DNA of 64,000 nt from Echinarachnius parma (GCA_037951105.1 JBAMJV010009322.1:1-64000); one strand, 5' to 3'; positions 1 through 10,881 are shown, numbered from the stretch's first letter. The notes: generated by a model from the letters alone, not told the origin. Numbers and translations are program-made.

Positions 1-124
1 GTCCACCTCGCTCTGACTTTGCCCCAGTATTATGGTGAAGCGTGTTCTTGAAATTGGTCTTCTATATACATTCCCTTCTTGAATGTATTCAGCTTCTCAT
101 CTGGAGAGGGTTATGTACTTCGAA

Positions 125-477
125 CATGGGCGTACCCAGGGGGGGGGGGGGGGGGCTGGGGCGGTTTGGGAGGTTCACCCCCTCCCCTCCACCCCCCCCC
201 CCCCACCCACCCTTACAACTTGTAGTTGGTCTCGGAAACCACAACTTTAGCGGCCTCGACCATCACATAGTCTTGGCCTCGAAAATGCTGAAAGTTCTCC
301 GTCTCGGCTTCGAAAATTTTCCACAGACACCCCACCACCCCTTCCCCGCTTACACGATTCTTAAACAATGGTCTTGGTCTCGTCCTACAAATTTCTTACT
401 GGTTCTGGTCTCGGTCTCGGAAATTTGGACGACGGTATAACCCCTCCCCCTTAAAAAAAATCCTGGGTACGCCACTG
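125..477. mobile_element. hAT-type MITE upstream of TLR copy 1
   Basis: Termini read CATGGGCGTACCCAGG and CCTGGGTACGCCACTG, imperfect inverted repeats of about 16 bp. They are flanked by an exact 8-bp target duplication ACTTCGAA at 117-124 and 478-485. An 8-bp duplication with CA...TG ends is the hAT signature. The interior has long G and C runs and two copies of a 'cctcgaaaat' type motif that is expanded into a minisatellite near 25-26 kb. No transposase is present. Confidence 0.85.
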
Positions 478-526
478 ACTTCGAAATAAGTAACCCGAGA
501 ATTAAATGAGCATAGAAATACTTTCT

Positions 527-580
527 TCGCCGGGAATCAAACCCGAGATATCCGGGTTACTAGACTGGTGATCGACATAT
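527..580 (-). repeat. tRNA-like fragment (pol III B box)
   Basis: On the minus strand, GGGTTTGATTCCCGG resembles a tRNA T-arm/B box and is preceded by an anticodon-arm-like stretch. The 5' half with an A box is not convincing. Probably a remnant of a tRNA-derived SINE. The same fragment recurs at 6921-6976 in the second segment copy. Confidence 0.45.
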
Positions 581-1328
581 CTTAAGTTAGATTATTGGAA
601 ATGTTTGTCGCTCTTTCATTATGTCTAATGTCCTTAATTTTGTTGAAATCTGATTTGCTCTGCAATGAGTATCACTATCACTTTAATTAGTTTACATCTT
701 ACAATTGTTTTAATCGCTTATCTAAATGTCTGTGGTATCAATTTAACTAAATTTCTCTGAAATATGAAATATGAAATGTGCAATAAGTATCACTATCAAT
801 TTAATTATTTTACATTTGTTCAATTCTTTAAATTGCCTATATCACTTACATTTAATTTGTATCACTTTTGGTATAATTTATCACTTACATTTAATTTGTA
901 TCACTTTTGGTATAATTTCCTTTTCTTGATATTGTGCATATCATGTTCATTTGCTTTGTAAGAAATGGAAAACTAAGCTCGTAACCCAATCCAAAGCCTG
1001 CTTGTTCCTATTTCCGTTGTATATGTGTTGCCTATGTAGGCTTTAATATATCTGTTAAGGAAGTTGATACCATGACTTTAGCAAAGAGCTTTGCGTGATA
1101 ATAAGACAATTTCTCATTTACATCTGTCGTAGCCGATATAGTACGGTCTACGCTCGCGAAGAATTCATATTGATAAACAGCTTCAAACTGAGAAGTTTCT
1201 TCAAATACTTGATAAACTATTTTGTATGCTGAGAATATTACATGAACATTACACCCCTCTGTACAATATATTGTACATGGTATATATCCGGAACGACGCG
1301 AATGAATCTGCATTCCATATTAAGTATA

Positions 1329-4132
1329 ATGGAGTGGACATGTTTTGCACGACTCTTTCTCGTGGCGGTCTGTCTAGCCAGTGGGATGAGGCCTCTGCAA
1401 GGAAACAGCCTCACATCACGACCAGAGGACGTGAGACCTCTGCAAGGAAACAGCCTCACATCACGACCAGAGGACGTGAGACCTCTGCAAGGAAACAGCC
1501 TCACATCACGACCAGAGGACGTGAGGCTTCTGCAAGGAAACATCCTCACATCACGACCAGAGAACGTGGTGACCATGGTAACGGACTTACACACTCCCTC
1601 TCCTCCGGGCACGTGTCACCAGGACATCAATGCAAGAAAGGCCGACTGTGGGTCGCGTCATCTCACACAAGTGCCAACATATATCTTTGAGGACGTTCGC
1701 ATCCTTGATCTGTCGAGCAACTCCATTAGAACTCTTCACGGTACATCATTCATTCAGTACATCTCCATAACCAACTTGGATCTGACTTATAATAGTCTTT
1801 CCTCTATTCATACGGCGACATTTCATCCGCTCAGAAACTTACAGCACTTAGACCTGGCAATCAATCTTGATCTCCAGTTCCCAAATGATGAGGTTTTCAG
1901 GGGACTTGATAAACTGTCCCGGTTAAATTTATGCAACTGCAACCTAGGCTTGCGCAGATTTCCAGAAGAACTGTTCAAACCACTCATTGGACTCAAATTT
2001 CTTGACCTTTCACTAAATAAATTTCAATTTATGAATTTGACATGTGCTGGTGAAGCAGAATTAACCGTCGTATACCTAGCGAACAATAACATCAAGAGTT
2101 TAACTAAACGTGCATTTGTTTTTGCGTGTAAGACAAACTACATCTGGATGGGGGACAACCCATTCCAGACTGTAGACCCAAGTGTCATTGAGGAACTTCT
2201 CTTCCAAAGGATGTCTTTCTGTGGGAAATATTTCACAACAGAGACATGGAGACAGTTATTCATGGGGTTTTCACGATCAGTTATAGCTCAGAGCCTTAAG
2301 GTATATGGAGCGGATTTAACGAGTGTAGAACAAGATTTCCTTTCGCCGCTCAGCGATCATCCTTTCTCATCACTGGATTTATCAGACAATTCACTGCAGT
2401 CTATATCGCATTTATATCTAGGCTATTTATCAAAGCTGCACGAACTGAAACTTAACAGAAATCAACTCCGAACTATTGAGCCTGTTCGGTTTAACGGAAT
2501 GAAAAACTTACGTATTCTAAGTCTTGAAAGAAACAATATTCATTCGATAAATCCGTCGAATTCATTGTGGAACTTAAGTATAACTGAGCTTTACTTGTCG
2601 GAAAATAAACTCCGAAGCATTAGTGAATATACCTTTCGCGGACTAGACAAATTACGTGTATTGGATTTAGGCTATAACAGTGAAATCAGAATTTTGCGAA
2701 TCACTTCATTCTCACTGCTAGTGAATCTGAGAAAGTTGAATATCCGCCTTTCTGCCCTTGAAATATTCTTTCTAGATGCTCCTCTTTTGACGTATTTCCA
2801 ATTTCAGACTTCTTCACGCTGGGCAAGCATTATCCCAGGAGAAACGTTTTTAAACATGACACAACTGGACGCGATTATTATGATCGGAGCATTAAATTCC
2901 GCTAACCTATGTTCTCCATCAACATGTCTTTTTGCCCCAACGCATCATCTTAGACATTTAGATCTCCATAATAACAATTTTGTGGTCATGCCTTTAGGTG
3001 TCTTTGTTGGGCTGTATCATGTGGAGACCCTCTTAATGAACACATGTAGGATATCTTACTTAGATAATGATGTTTTTAAACATCTAGTTTCGTTGCGAAC
3101 TTTGGATTTGAGTTACAACGGATTACAGCGTCTGCCATCGATTTCACACCTACAAAATCTCAACTTTATCAATCTAGGTTCGAACAAACTGAGTTTTCTT
3201 GACATTGATATGTTTGAAAACATGACTAGGTTAGAGAAAATAATTCTGCACGACAATTTTTTTTGCGAGTTTCAATCAAAGCACATTTGAACAAATCAGA
3301 TCTTCGAACCTGTCGATTGACTTTTCACACAACCCTCTTGTTTGTGATTGTTATACTCAGTGGCTACCGGCCTGGATGAAAGGGTCAGTGCAAATTTTAA
3401 ACGAAGACCAAACTGTTTGCTCGAATACCGATACTTCTTTGCCACCATTAAGGGGCAAAATAGTGTCATCTTTTGAAGCAAATGTGTTGTGTGGCCCTAA
3501 CATCGCAATGTACATTTGTATCGTGAGTGTCATTGTGGGAATTATAGTGACAATCGTCACTATTGTCCGTTTTCGGTGGTACATCCGGTACAAGATATTT
3601 CTGTTGAAATTAGCTGTTATAGGATACAATGTGATACGCGATGCACGGAATCCAGAGGATTTCCAGTACGACCTCTTCACCATGTATGCGGGTGTTGATG
3701 AAGCGTGGGTTAACGATCATCTCCGTCCCACTCTTGAAGGGAGACTTCCACACTTTGACCGGAAGGTCTTTGGTGATGAGGATCTGATGCTTGGGATGCA
3801 CTACCTGGACGCAGTCAACTATGCCGTCGAGCACAGCTTCAAGACGCTGGTCCTGCTCAGTAGGGCTGCCGTCCTCGATAACTGGTTCCTCGTCAAGTTC
3901 CGCATCACTATGGACTACGTCCGCGACGCCCGGACCGAAAAACACGGTGGTCGTCTTCGTTGAGGACATCCCGGACGACGACCTACCCTTCCTTGTGAGG
4001 TTATACCTGAGTGAACGCAGACCTTACCTGAGATGGAGCGATGACGAAAGAGCACGGGAATACTTCTGGGAACAACTGGTGAAAAGACTTTCTGTAAACC
4101 TCGTGTTCGATCCATTGCTTCCTCCTGAATAA
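1329..4132 (+). pseudogene. Toll-like receptor, copy 1, frameshifted
   Basis: Intronless TLR homologous along its length to the intact gene at 7666-10329. The start at 1329 matches the start of that gene and gives a hydrophobic signal peptide (residues about 1-19); an in-frame ATG at 1242 would only add a non-conserved leader. Order: signal peptide, a 45-bp (15-aa) unit present four times, N-terminal cysteine cap, leucine-rich repeats, C-terminal cysteine cap, one membrane span, TIR domain. Two single-base insertions break it. The T run at 3257-3264 is one base longer than in copy 2 and leads to a stop at 3288-3290; the A run in GAAAAAC near 3938-3942 is one base longer, shifting the frame inside the TIR domain. 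As it stands it would encode a secreted-type ectodomain without membrane or TIR parts. Both lesions are in homopolymers, so sequencing error is possible. Confidence 0.85.
1392..1571 (+). repeat. 45-bp tandem repeat in the TLR N-terminus, 4 copies
   Basis: Four consecutive 45-bp units, in frame, each encoding a 15-residue block starting PLQGNSLTSRPEDVR; the last is slightly diverged. It sits just after the signal peptide and before the N-terminal cysteine cap. The paralogue at 7.7 kb has a single unit, so this is an expansion in copy 1 or a contraction in copy 2. Confidence 0.9.
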
Positions 4133-4677
4133 CTAAACTGCAACGTCTGTTTATGTTGCATGACATTATTGAACATGTCATGCCCAACTGGGTGTGGGTA
4201 GCGTCAATAGCATTGCATCAATGAGGCATGTTAATTGTTCATTTCTAAACCGGCGAAAAATATCTGATGTAGGCAGAATGGCGAACAATGCATTCAATGC
4301 CGTAGCTCGGTGGGCACGGCCTCCTCCCCCCACCCCCACTCCTTAAAAAAATAGCAAAAACTGTAAAATGGTTATACTAATACATTATGGTAAAAACGTT
4401 TTATAAATGGCCCCAATAATATGGTTTGCCCCCCCCCCCCTTCAGTCCGACAATGCTAGCCACTGCGTGCGCATATTCTGTAATATTCTTTATGGTACAG
4501 TTTGGTAGATATCTATATTCTACATTTTCACTATTTCAGTCTGAATGTAGAGGACAATACACTCATATTGTTTTCGAATTTAAAAAAAATAAAAAACACC
4601 TATTTTTGCTAAATCTTAGTGGTGAACAACTTCAAAGCGTGCCCACAAAAATGTGCATAGTCTCCTTTGATATAATT

Positions 4678-4722
4678 GTACAGGTTGATTGCAGAGTTAA
4701 CGGCTACCTCAAGCAGCTTGAT
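4678..4722 (-). pseudogene. LBP/BPI exon h, truncated
   Basis: After a good acceptor (CTACACAG) the reading is IKLLEVAVNSAIN, fitting the family segment that follows the previous exon in phase 0. About 45 bp in, the DNA switches to sequence shared with the 3' flank of the second TLR segment. The exon is therefore cut by the segment boundary at 4677/4678. A GT at the cut (CCT|GTACAA) could act as a cryptic donor but would shorten the exon. Confidence 0.65.
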
Positions 4723-5136
4723 CTGTGTAGAGTTCAGACAAGTTACCAAAGGTTACTGGTTACCTCAGAAGTCTTTCACAATAAAACTGTAATAACTTAA
4801 TGGTGAAATTTTCCAGTAATTTTCACTGTCCAGTCTACATGTCTACCAGAACTTCATTATTATTTTATTATCTAATATTTAGTATAATTCAAAGTATTTA
4901 CGTGCAGTTCCATAAAACATTCGTTGAACCATACAATATCCTTGTTAGAAGCTCTTAAAGATTGTTTATAATATTTTCCACAAATTGATATATTTATTTC
5001 ACTTTCAATTCGGGAGATAATGTTGATTTATAAAAAAAAAACATAAGCAATCTAAATGTACGAGTGTGTATGCGCGATATTTTCTAGAACAGGCAATTGT
5101 AAAAAGATATTTGAGTCACATGTGTCTTGGACTTAC

Positions 5137-5179
5137 ACTGAATGAACCAACCGCTGAACGGACCAGAGACATCTGGGTG
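5137..5179 (-). pseudogene. LBP/BPI exon g
   Basis: A 43-bp exon between acceptor TGCAACAG and donor GTAAGT, entered in phase 2 and left in phase 0. It reads TQMSLVRSAVGSFS, which fits the second barrel of LBP/BPI proteins and joins in frame to the exons on both sides. Confidence 0.65.
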
Positions 5180-5497
5180 CTGTTGCATGACAGAACAAGG
5201 TTGTAAAAACATAATCAATATTATGTAATTCACATTGATTTACATAATTATAAGATGTGCATTATAACAAATAAGGAATATCATGTTTCGGTATTCTGAA
5301 ATTTTTAATTAACTTCTGAACGACCACAACTCACTAGATGAACGACACAGCCTTTTATTCGGTCTTGTTGGTAATTATACAATACGCAGAACGAAAAGAG
5401 GGAGAAAGAACTTACACCCACACCAAGTAATGGCGGAATGGTCACAAGAAATAAGACAAAGGGAAAGATTGATATAAGAAGAAATAATTGTCCCTAC

Positions 5498-5565
5498 CCA
5501 AGAGTTGATATCTTCCATGTGATATCGTTGCCCTTGAAGCTGACAGCAACTTGAGCGGTGATGGT
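5498..5565 (-). pseudogene. LBP/BPI exon f
   Basis: A 68-bp exon (acceptor TCCACAG, donor GTAGGG) reading TITAQVAVSFKGNDITWK, phase 0 in and phase 2 out. It matches the segment after the conserved ILPN block of the second lipid-binding half. A diverged copy of its 5' end and upstream intron lies at 6075-6235. Confidence 0.7.
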
Positions 5566-5680
5566 CTGTGGATAGAAAATATATTAAATTAAAACATTGT
5601 AAAATGAAAAACGCCGGAAACGAAGCCTATTTTTCTTTTATTTTCATTCATTAGAAAATATATTATAGACCAGTCTCATC

Positions 5681-6074
5681 AATCTTTCATGGGGGCCCAG
5701 GTCAGTAAAACGAAGGTGTGTCTACTTAACAAACGAAATCATCAGAATTTGTATTACATTTTAATATGCCAGATAGATGATTTGTCCCATTTTAACGGAT
5801 GTCTTCAGTCGATCAACCGTCCATTATCTGTTCATTATGCTCATTCTTTATTAGCCATTTATCGCAGCAACTTAGTAATTCATTTTCTCAACCTCTCTTG
5901 GGCGCACTTCGCTGCTCCGTTGTTATGACCTACGTAAGGTATAGAACTGTGTATAGGCCGACGAGTTGATGTCCTTTAAATATCTCTATAATCTACAATG
6001 AGATGGACTTCCATACAAGAGTACTCCCTATAACCACTATTGTACATGTCTTATTTGATACATATATCATGTTA
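5681..6074. other. Non-coding stretch in the LBP/BPI intron
   Basis: AT-rich intronic DNA between exon f and its relic. The only longer ORF (5689-5928, 79 codons) resembles nothing I know and I see no repeat family in it. Confidence 0.5.
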
Positions 6075-6235
6075 ACATAAGCAATGAACTTCCCTTTCCA
6101 TACGTTTCAATGCAAATTGATTCGTGATGGTCTGTTAATAGAAAATAATATTGTTTAATTCAAATGAAAACGGAGCCTATTTTGCTTTGCTTATTTCAAT
6201 TTAATGAAAATATATTATATACAAGTCTCATCAGT
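6075..6235 (-). pseudogene. Relic duplicate of LBP/BPI exon f with its upstream intron
   Basis: About 100 bp of intron above exon f (5566-5680) recurs at 6144-6235, followed by an acceptor (TTAACAG) and TITNQFALKRMERE, which aligns only at its start with exon f (TITAQVAVS). The downstream part has decayed and no donor is evident. It points to an old local duplication before or alongside arrival of the TLR segment. Confidence 0.5.
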
Positions 6236-6511
6236 GGGCTTTAATTTGTTTTATAAACACGCTTCAGTTTATCTTCGGGCAGAATGAACATGGCACCTGG
6301 GCGAATCTCCTGCGACTCCCCTCCACCATTGTCCACCTCTCTCTCCGGCAAAGATACAGGTGTCATGCAGCTGACCTTGCCCCAGTATTATGCTGAAGCG
6401 TGTTCTTGAAATTGGTCTTCTATATACATTCCCTTCTTGAATGTATTTAGCTTCTCATATGGAGAGGGTCAGAGTGCGCTTTATTGTAAACATAAAGTTA
6501 TGTACTTCGAA

Positions 6512-6865
6512 CATGGGCGTACCCAGGGGGGGGGGGGGGGCGGTTTGGGAGGTTCAACCCCCCCCCCCCCCCCCCACCGTTACAACTTGTAGCTGGTCTT
6601 GAGACCACAATTTAGCGGCCTCGACCATCACTTTTAATAGTCTTGGCCTCGAAAATGTTGAAAGTTCTCCGTCTCAGTTTCGAAAATTTTCTACAGACAA
6701 CCCAACCCCTCCCCCTCCCCTCCCCCTCCTTACACGATTCTCAAACAATGGTCTTGGTCTCGTCCTAGACATGTTTGACTGGTCCTGGTCCCGGTCTCGG
6801 AAATTTCGCCGACGATATAACCCCCCCCCCCCCCTTGAAAAAAATAAATCATGGGTACGCCACTG
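6512..6865. mobile_element. hAT-type MITE upstream of TLR copy 2
   Basis: Same element as 125-477, again with the 8-bp duplication ACTTCGAA (6504-6511 and 6866-6873). Internal G and C runs differ in length between copies. Confidence 0.85.
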
Positions 6866-6920
6866 ACTTCGAATAAAAACACATAAGTAACCCGATAATT
6901 AAATGAGCATAGAAATATTT

Positions 6921-6976
6921 CCTTCGCCGGGAATCAAACCCGAGATCTCCGGGTTACTAGACTGGTGATCAACATA
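6921..6976 (-). repeat. tRNA-like fragment (pol III B box)
   Basis: Paralogue of 527-580, with the same B-box-like GGGTTTGATTCCCGG on the minus strand. Confidence 0.45.
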
Positions 6977-7665
6977 TTTTAAGATTGGAAGTGTTTGTCG
7001 CTCTTTCATTATGTCTAATGTCCTTAACCTGTTTTGAAATCTGATTTGCTATGCATGAGTATCACTATCACTTTAATTAGTTTACATCTTACAATTGTTT
7101 TAATCGTCTTTCCAAATGTCTGTGGTATCAATTTAACAAAAAATTTCTCTGAAATATGAAATATTAAATATGCAATAAGTATCACTATCAATTTAATTAT
7201 TTTACATATTATTAATTCTTTAAATCGCCTACATCACTTACATTTATTTTTTATCACTTTTGGTATCATTTCCTTTTCCTGATATTGTGCATATCATGTT
7301 CATTTGCTTTGTAAGAAATGGAAAACTAAACTCGTAACTCAATGCCCTCTCATTCCTATTTCAGTTGTATGTGTTGCCTATGTAGGCTGTAATAAAATGT
7401 GATACCTTGACTTCAGCACAGAGGTTGGCGTGATAATAAGACAGTTTCTCATTTACATATGTCGTAGCCGATATAGTACGGTCTACGCTCGCGAAGAATT
7501 TATATTGATAGACAGTTTCAAACTGAGAAGTTTATTCAAATGCTTGATAAACTATTTGTTATGCTGATAAGAATATTACATGAACATTACACTCCTCTGT
7601 ACAATATATTGTACATGGTATAATCCCGAACGACGCGAAGGAATCTGCATTCCATATTAAGTATA

Positions 7666-10329
7666 ATGGAGTGGACATATTTTGCACGACTCTTTCTCAT
7701 GGCGGTCTGTCTAGCGAGTGGGATGCGGCCTCTGCAAGGAAACAGCCTCACATCACGACCAGAGAAAATGACCATGGTAACAGACTTCCACGCTCCCTCT
7801 CCTCCGGGCAAGTGTCACCAGGACATCAATGCCAGAAAGGCCTACTGTGGTTCGCGTCATCTCACACAAGTGCCAACATATATCTTTGAGGACGTTCACA
7901 TCCTTGATCTGTCGAGCAACTCCATTAGAACTCTTCACGATACATCATTCATTCAGTACATCTCCATAACCAACTTGGATCTGAATTATAATAGTCTGTC
8001 CTCTATTCATCCAGAGACATTTCATCCGCTCAGAAACTTACAGAAATTAGAACTATCATACAATCCCGATCTCCAGTTCCCAAATGATGAGGTTTTCAGG
8101 GGACTTGATATACTATCATGGTTAACTTTATACAACTGCAACCTCGGCTTGCGCACATTTCCAGAAGAACTGTTTAAACCACTTATCGGACTTAAATACC
8201 TTGACCTTTCACAAAATCAATTTAAATTTATGAATTGTACATGTGCTGGTGAAGCAGAATTAACCGTCATATTCCTAAGGAACAATAACATCAAGAATTT
8301 AACTAAACGTGCATTTGTTTTTTCGTGTAAGACAAACTACATCTGGATGGAGGACAACCCTATCCAGACTGTAGACCGAAGTGTCATCGAGGAACTTCCC
8401 TTCCAAGGGATGTCTTTATTGGGGAAATATTTTACACCAGAGACATGGAGACAGTTATTCATAGGGTTTTCACGATCACTTATAGCTCAGAGCCTTAAGG
8501 TATATGGAGCGGATTTAGCAGGTGTCGAACAAGATTTCTTTTCGCCGCTCAGAGATCATCCTTTCTCAACACTGGATTTATTAGACAATTCACTACAGTC
8601 TATCTCGCATTTATATCTAGGCTATTTATCAAAGCTGCACGAACTGAAACTTAACGACAATCAACTCCGAACTATTGAGCCTGTTCAGTTTAACGGAATG
8701 AAAAACTTACGTATTCTAAGTCTTAAACAAACGGATATTTATTCGATAAATCCGTCGAATTCATTGTGGAACTTAAGCATAACTGAGCTTTACTTGTCGG
8801 AAAATAAACTCCGAAGCATTAGTGAATATACCTTTTACGGACTGGACAAATTACGTGTATTGGATTTAGGTCATAGCAGTGAAATGACAATTTTTCGAAT
8901 CACTTCATTCTCACGGCTAGTGAATCTACGAAAGTTAATTATCCTCTTTTCTGCCCTTGAAATATTCTCTCTAGATGCTCCTCTTTTGACGTATTTCCAA
9001 TTTCAGACTTCTTCACGTTGGGCAAGCATTATCCCTGGAGAAACGTTTTTAAACATGACAAAACTGGACACGATTATTATGATCGGAGCAATAAATTCCG
9101 CTAACCTCTGTTCTCCATCAACATGTCTTTTTGCCCCGACACATCATCTTAGAAATTTATATCTCAATGGTAACAGTTTTGTGTTCATGCCCTTAGGTGT
9201 CTTTGTTGGGCTGTATCATTTGGAGACCCTCTCAATGAACACATGTAAGATATCACACTTAGATAATGATGTTTTTAAACATTTAGTTTCGTTGCGAATT
9301 TTGGATTTGGGTCACAACGGAATACAGCGTGTACCTTTGATTTCACACCTGCAAAATCTCAACTTTATCAATCTAGGTTCGAACAAACTGAGTTATCTTG
9401 ACATTGACATGTTTGAAAACATGATTAGGCTAGAAAAAATAATTCTGCAAGACAACTTTTTTGCGAGTTTCAATCAAAGCACATTTGAACAAATCGGTTC
9501 TTCGAACCTGTCGATTGACTTTTCACACAACCCTCTTGTTTGTGATTGTTATACTCAGTGGCTACCGGCCTGGATGAAAGGGTCAGTGCAAATTTTAAAC
9601 GAAGACCAAACTGTTTGCTCGAATACCGATACTTCTTTGCCACCATTAAGGGGCAAAATAGTGTCATCTTTTGAAGCAAATGTGTTGTGTGGCCCTAACA
9701 TCGCAATGTACATTTGTATCGTAATTGTCATTGTGGGAATTATAGTGACAATCGTCACTATTGTCCGTTTTCGGTGGTACATCCGGTACAAGATATTTCT
9801 GTTGAAATTAGCTGTTATAGGATACAATGTGATACGCGATGCACGGAATCCAGAGGATTTCCAGTACGACCTCTTCACGATGTATGCGGGTGTTGATGAA
9901 GCGTGGGTTAATGATCATCTCCGTCCCACTCTTGAAGGGAGACTTCCGCACTTTGACCGGAAGGTCTTTGGTGATGAGGATCTGATGCTTGGGATGCACT
10001 ACCTGGACGCAGTCAACTACGCCGTCGAGCACAGCTTCAAGACGCTGGTCCTGCTCAGTAGGGCTGCCGTCCTCGATAACTGGTTCCTCGTCAAGTTCCG
10101 CATCACTATGGACTACGTCCGCGACGCCCGGACCGAAAACACGGTGGTCGTCTTCGTTGAGGACATCCCGGACGACGACCTACCCTTCCTTGTGAGGTTA
10201 TACCTGAGTGAACGCAGACCTTACCTGAGATGGAGCGATGACGAAAGAGCACGGGAATACTTCTGGGAACAACTGGTGAAAAGACTTTCTGTAAACCTCG
10301 TGTTCGATCCATTGCTTCCTCCTGAATAA
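7666..10329 (+). CDS. Toll-like receptor, intact, single exon
   Basis: An 887-residue type I membrane receptor. Signal peptide about 1-19; N-terminal cysteine cap near C50 and C61; many leucine-rich repeats (about 75-610) with LxxLxLxxN motifs; C-terminal cysteine cap about 620-676 including CDCYTQW; one membrane span about 679-700; TIR domain about 732-887. In the TIR, box 1 reads YDLFTMY and box 3 contains FW in REYFWEQL. Box 2 is unusual: GDEDLMLG at about 769-776 lacks the usual arginine and BB-loop proline. TLRs dimerise on microbial or endogenous ligands and recruit TIR adaptors; no ligand can be read from sequence. The ATG at 7666 is chosen because it starts the signal peptide and is shared with the broken paralogue. 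Single-exon TLRs in tandem are typical of sea urchins. It lies antisense within an LBP/BPI-family intron. Confidence 0.95.
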   Translation: MEWTYFARLFLMAVCLASGMRPLQGNSLTSRPEKMTMVTDFHAPSPPGKCHQDINARKAYCGSRHLTQVPTYIFEDVHILDLSSNSIRTLHDTSFIQYISITNLDLNYNSLSSIHPETFHPLRNLQKLELSYNPDLQFPNDEVFRGLDILSWLTLYNCNLGLRTFPEELFKPLIGLKYLDLSQNQFKFMNCTCAGEAELTVIFLRNNNIKNLTKRAFVFSCKTNYIWMEDNPIQTVDRSVIEELPFQGMSLLGKYFTPETWRQLFIGFSRSLIAQSLKVYGADLAGVEQDFFSPLRDHPFSTLDLLDNSLQSISHLYLGYLSKLHELKLNDNQLRTIEPVQFNGMKNLRILSLKQTDIYSINPSNSLWNLSITELYLSENKLRSISEYTFYGLDKLRVLDLGHSSEMTIFRITSFSRLVNLRKLIILFSALEIFSLDAPLLTYFQFQTSSRWASIIPGETFLNMTKLDTIIMIGAINSANLCSPSTCLFAPTHHLRNLYLNGNSFVFMPLGVFVGLYHLETLSMNTCKISHLDNDVFKHLVSLRILDLGHNGIQRVPLISHLQNLNFINLGSNKLSYLDIDMFENMIRLEKIILQDNFFASFNQSTFEQIGSSNLSIDFSHNPLVCDCYTQWLPAWMKGSVQILNEDQTVCSNTDTSLPPLRGKIVSSFEANVLCGPNIAMYICIVIVIVGIIVTIVTIVRFRWYIRYKIFLLKLAVIGYNVIRDARNPEDFQYDLFTMYAGVDEAWVNDHLRPTLEGRLPHFDRKVFGDEDLMLGMHYLDAVNYAVEHSFKTLVLLSRAAVLDNWFLVKFRITMDYVRDARTENTVVVFVEDIPDDDLPFLVRLYLSERRPYLRWSDDERAREYFWEQLVKRLSVNLVFDPLLPPE

Positions 10330-10881
10330 CTAAACTGCAACGTCTGTTTATGTTGCATGACATTATTGAACATGTCATGCCCAACTGGGTGTGGGTAGCG
10401 TCAATAGCATTGCATCAATGAGGCATGTTAATTGTTCATTTCTAAACCGGCGAAAAATATCTGATGTAGGCAGAATGGCGAACAATGCATTCAATGCCGT
10501 AGCTCGGTGGGCACGGCCTCCTCCCCCCACCCCACTCCTTAAAAAAAATAGCAAAAACTGTAAAATGGTTATACTAATACATAATGGTAAAACGTTTTAT
10601 AAATGGCCCCAATAATATGGTTTGCCCCCCCCCCCCCCCCCTTCAGTCCGACAATGCTAGCCACTGCGTGCGCATATTCTGTAATATTCTTTATGGTACA
10701 GTTTGGTAGATATCTATATTCTACATTTTCACTATTTCAGTCTGAATGTAGAGGACAATACACTCATATTGTTTTCGAATTTAAAAAAAATAAAAAAAAA
10801 CACCTATTTTTGCTAAATCTTAGTGGTGAACAACTTCAAAGCGTGCCCACAAAAATGTGCATAGTCTCCTTTGATATAATT

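Larger units (their letters stand above)
1..4677. repeat. TLR-bearing duplicated segment, copy 1
   Basis: Matches about 6325-10881 over its whole length, including the upstream MITE, the TLR and about 545 bp of 3' flank. The copies lie about 6.2 kb apart. Copy 1 lacks about 30 bp near base 17 that copy 2 has at about 6347-6376. The homology runs off the left edge of the window. On the right it stops sharply at 4677 (10881 in copy 2). The TIR-coding part and 3' flank are nearly identical, while upstream DNA and the ectodomain are clearly more diverged. Confidence 0.9.
6325..10881. repeat. TLR-bearing duplicated segment, copy 2
   Basis: Counterpart of 1-4677. It is inserted between LBP/BPI exons e and f. 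It carries the same MITE at the same place, so the MITE is older than the duplication. The left border cannot be set because copy 1 runs off the window; 6325 is approximate. The right border is 10881. Confidence 0.85.

Noticed and set aside
3610..4187. Minus-strand ORFs over the TLR TIR region
   Set aside because: They mirror the TIR coding frame and repeat in the second copy only because the DNA is duplicated.
6240..6370. Possible minus-strand terminal exon ending PGAMFILPEDKLKRVYKTN
   Set aside because: No ATG, a weak acceptor, no recognised family and no partner exons.
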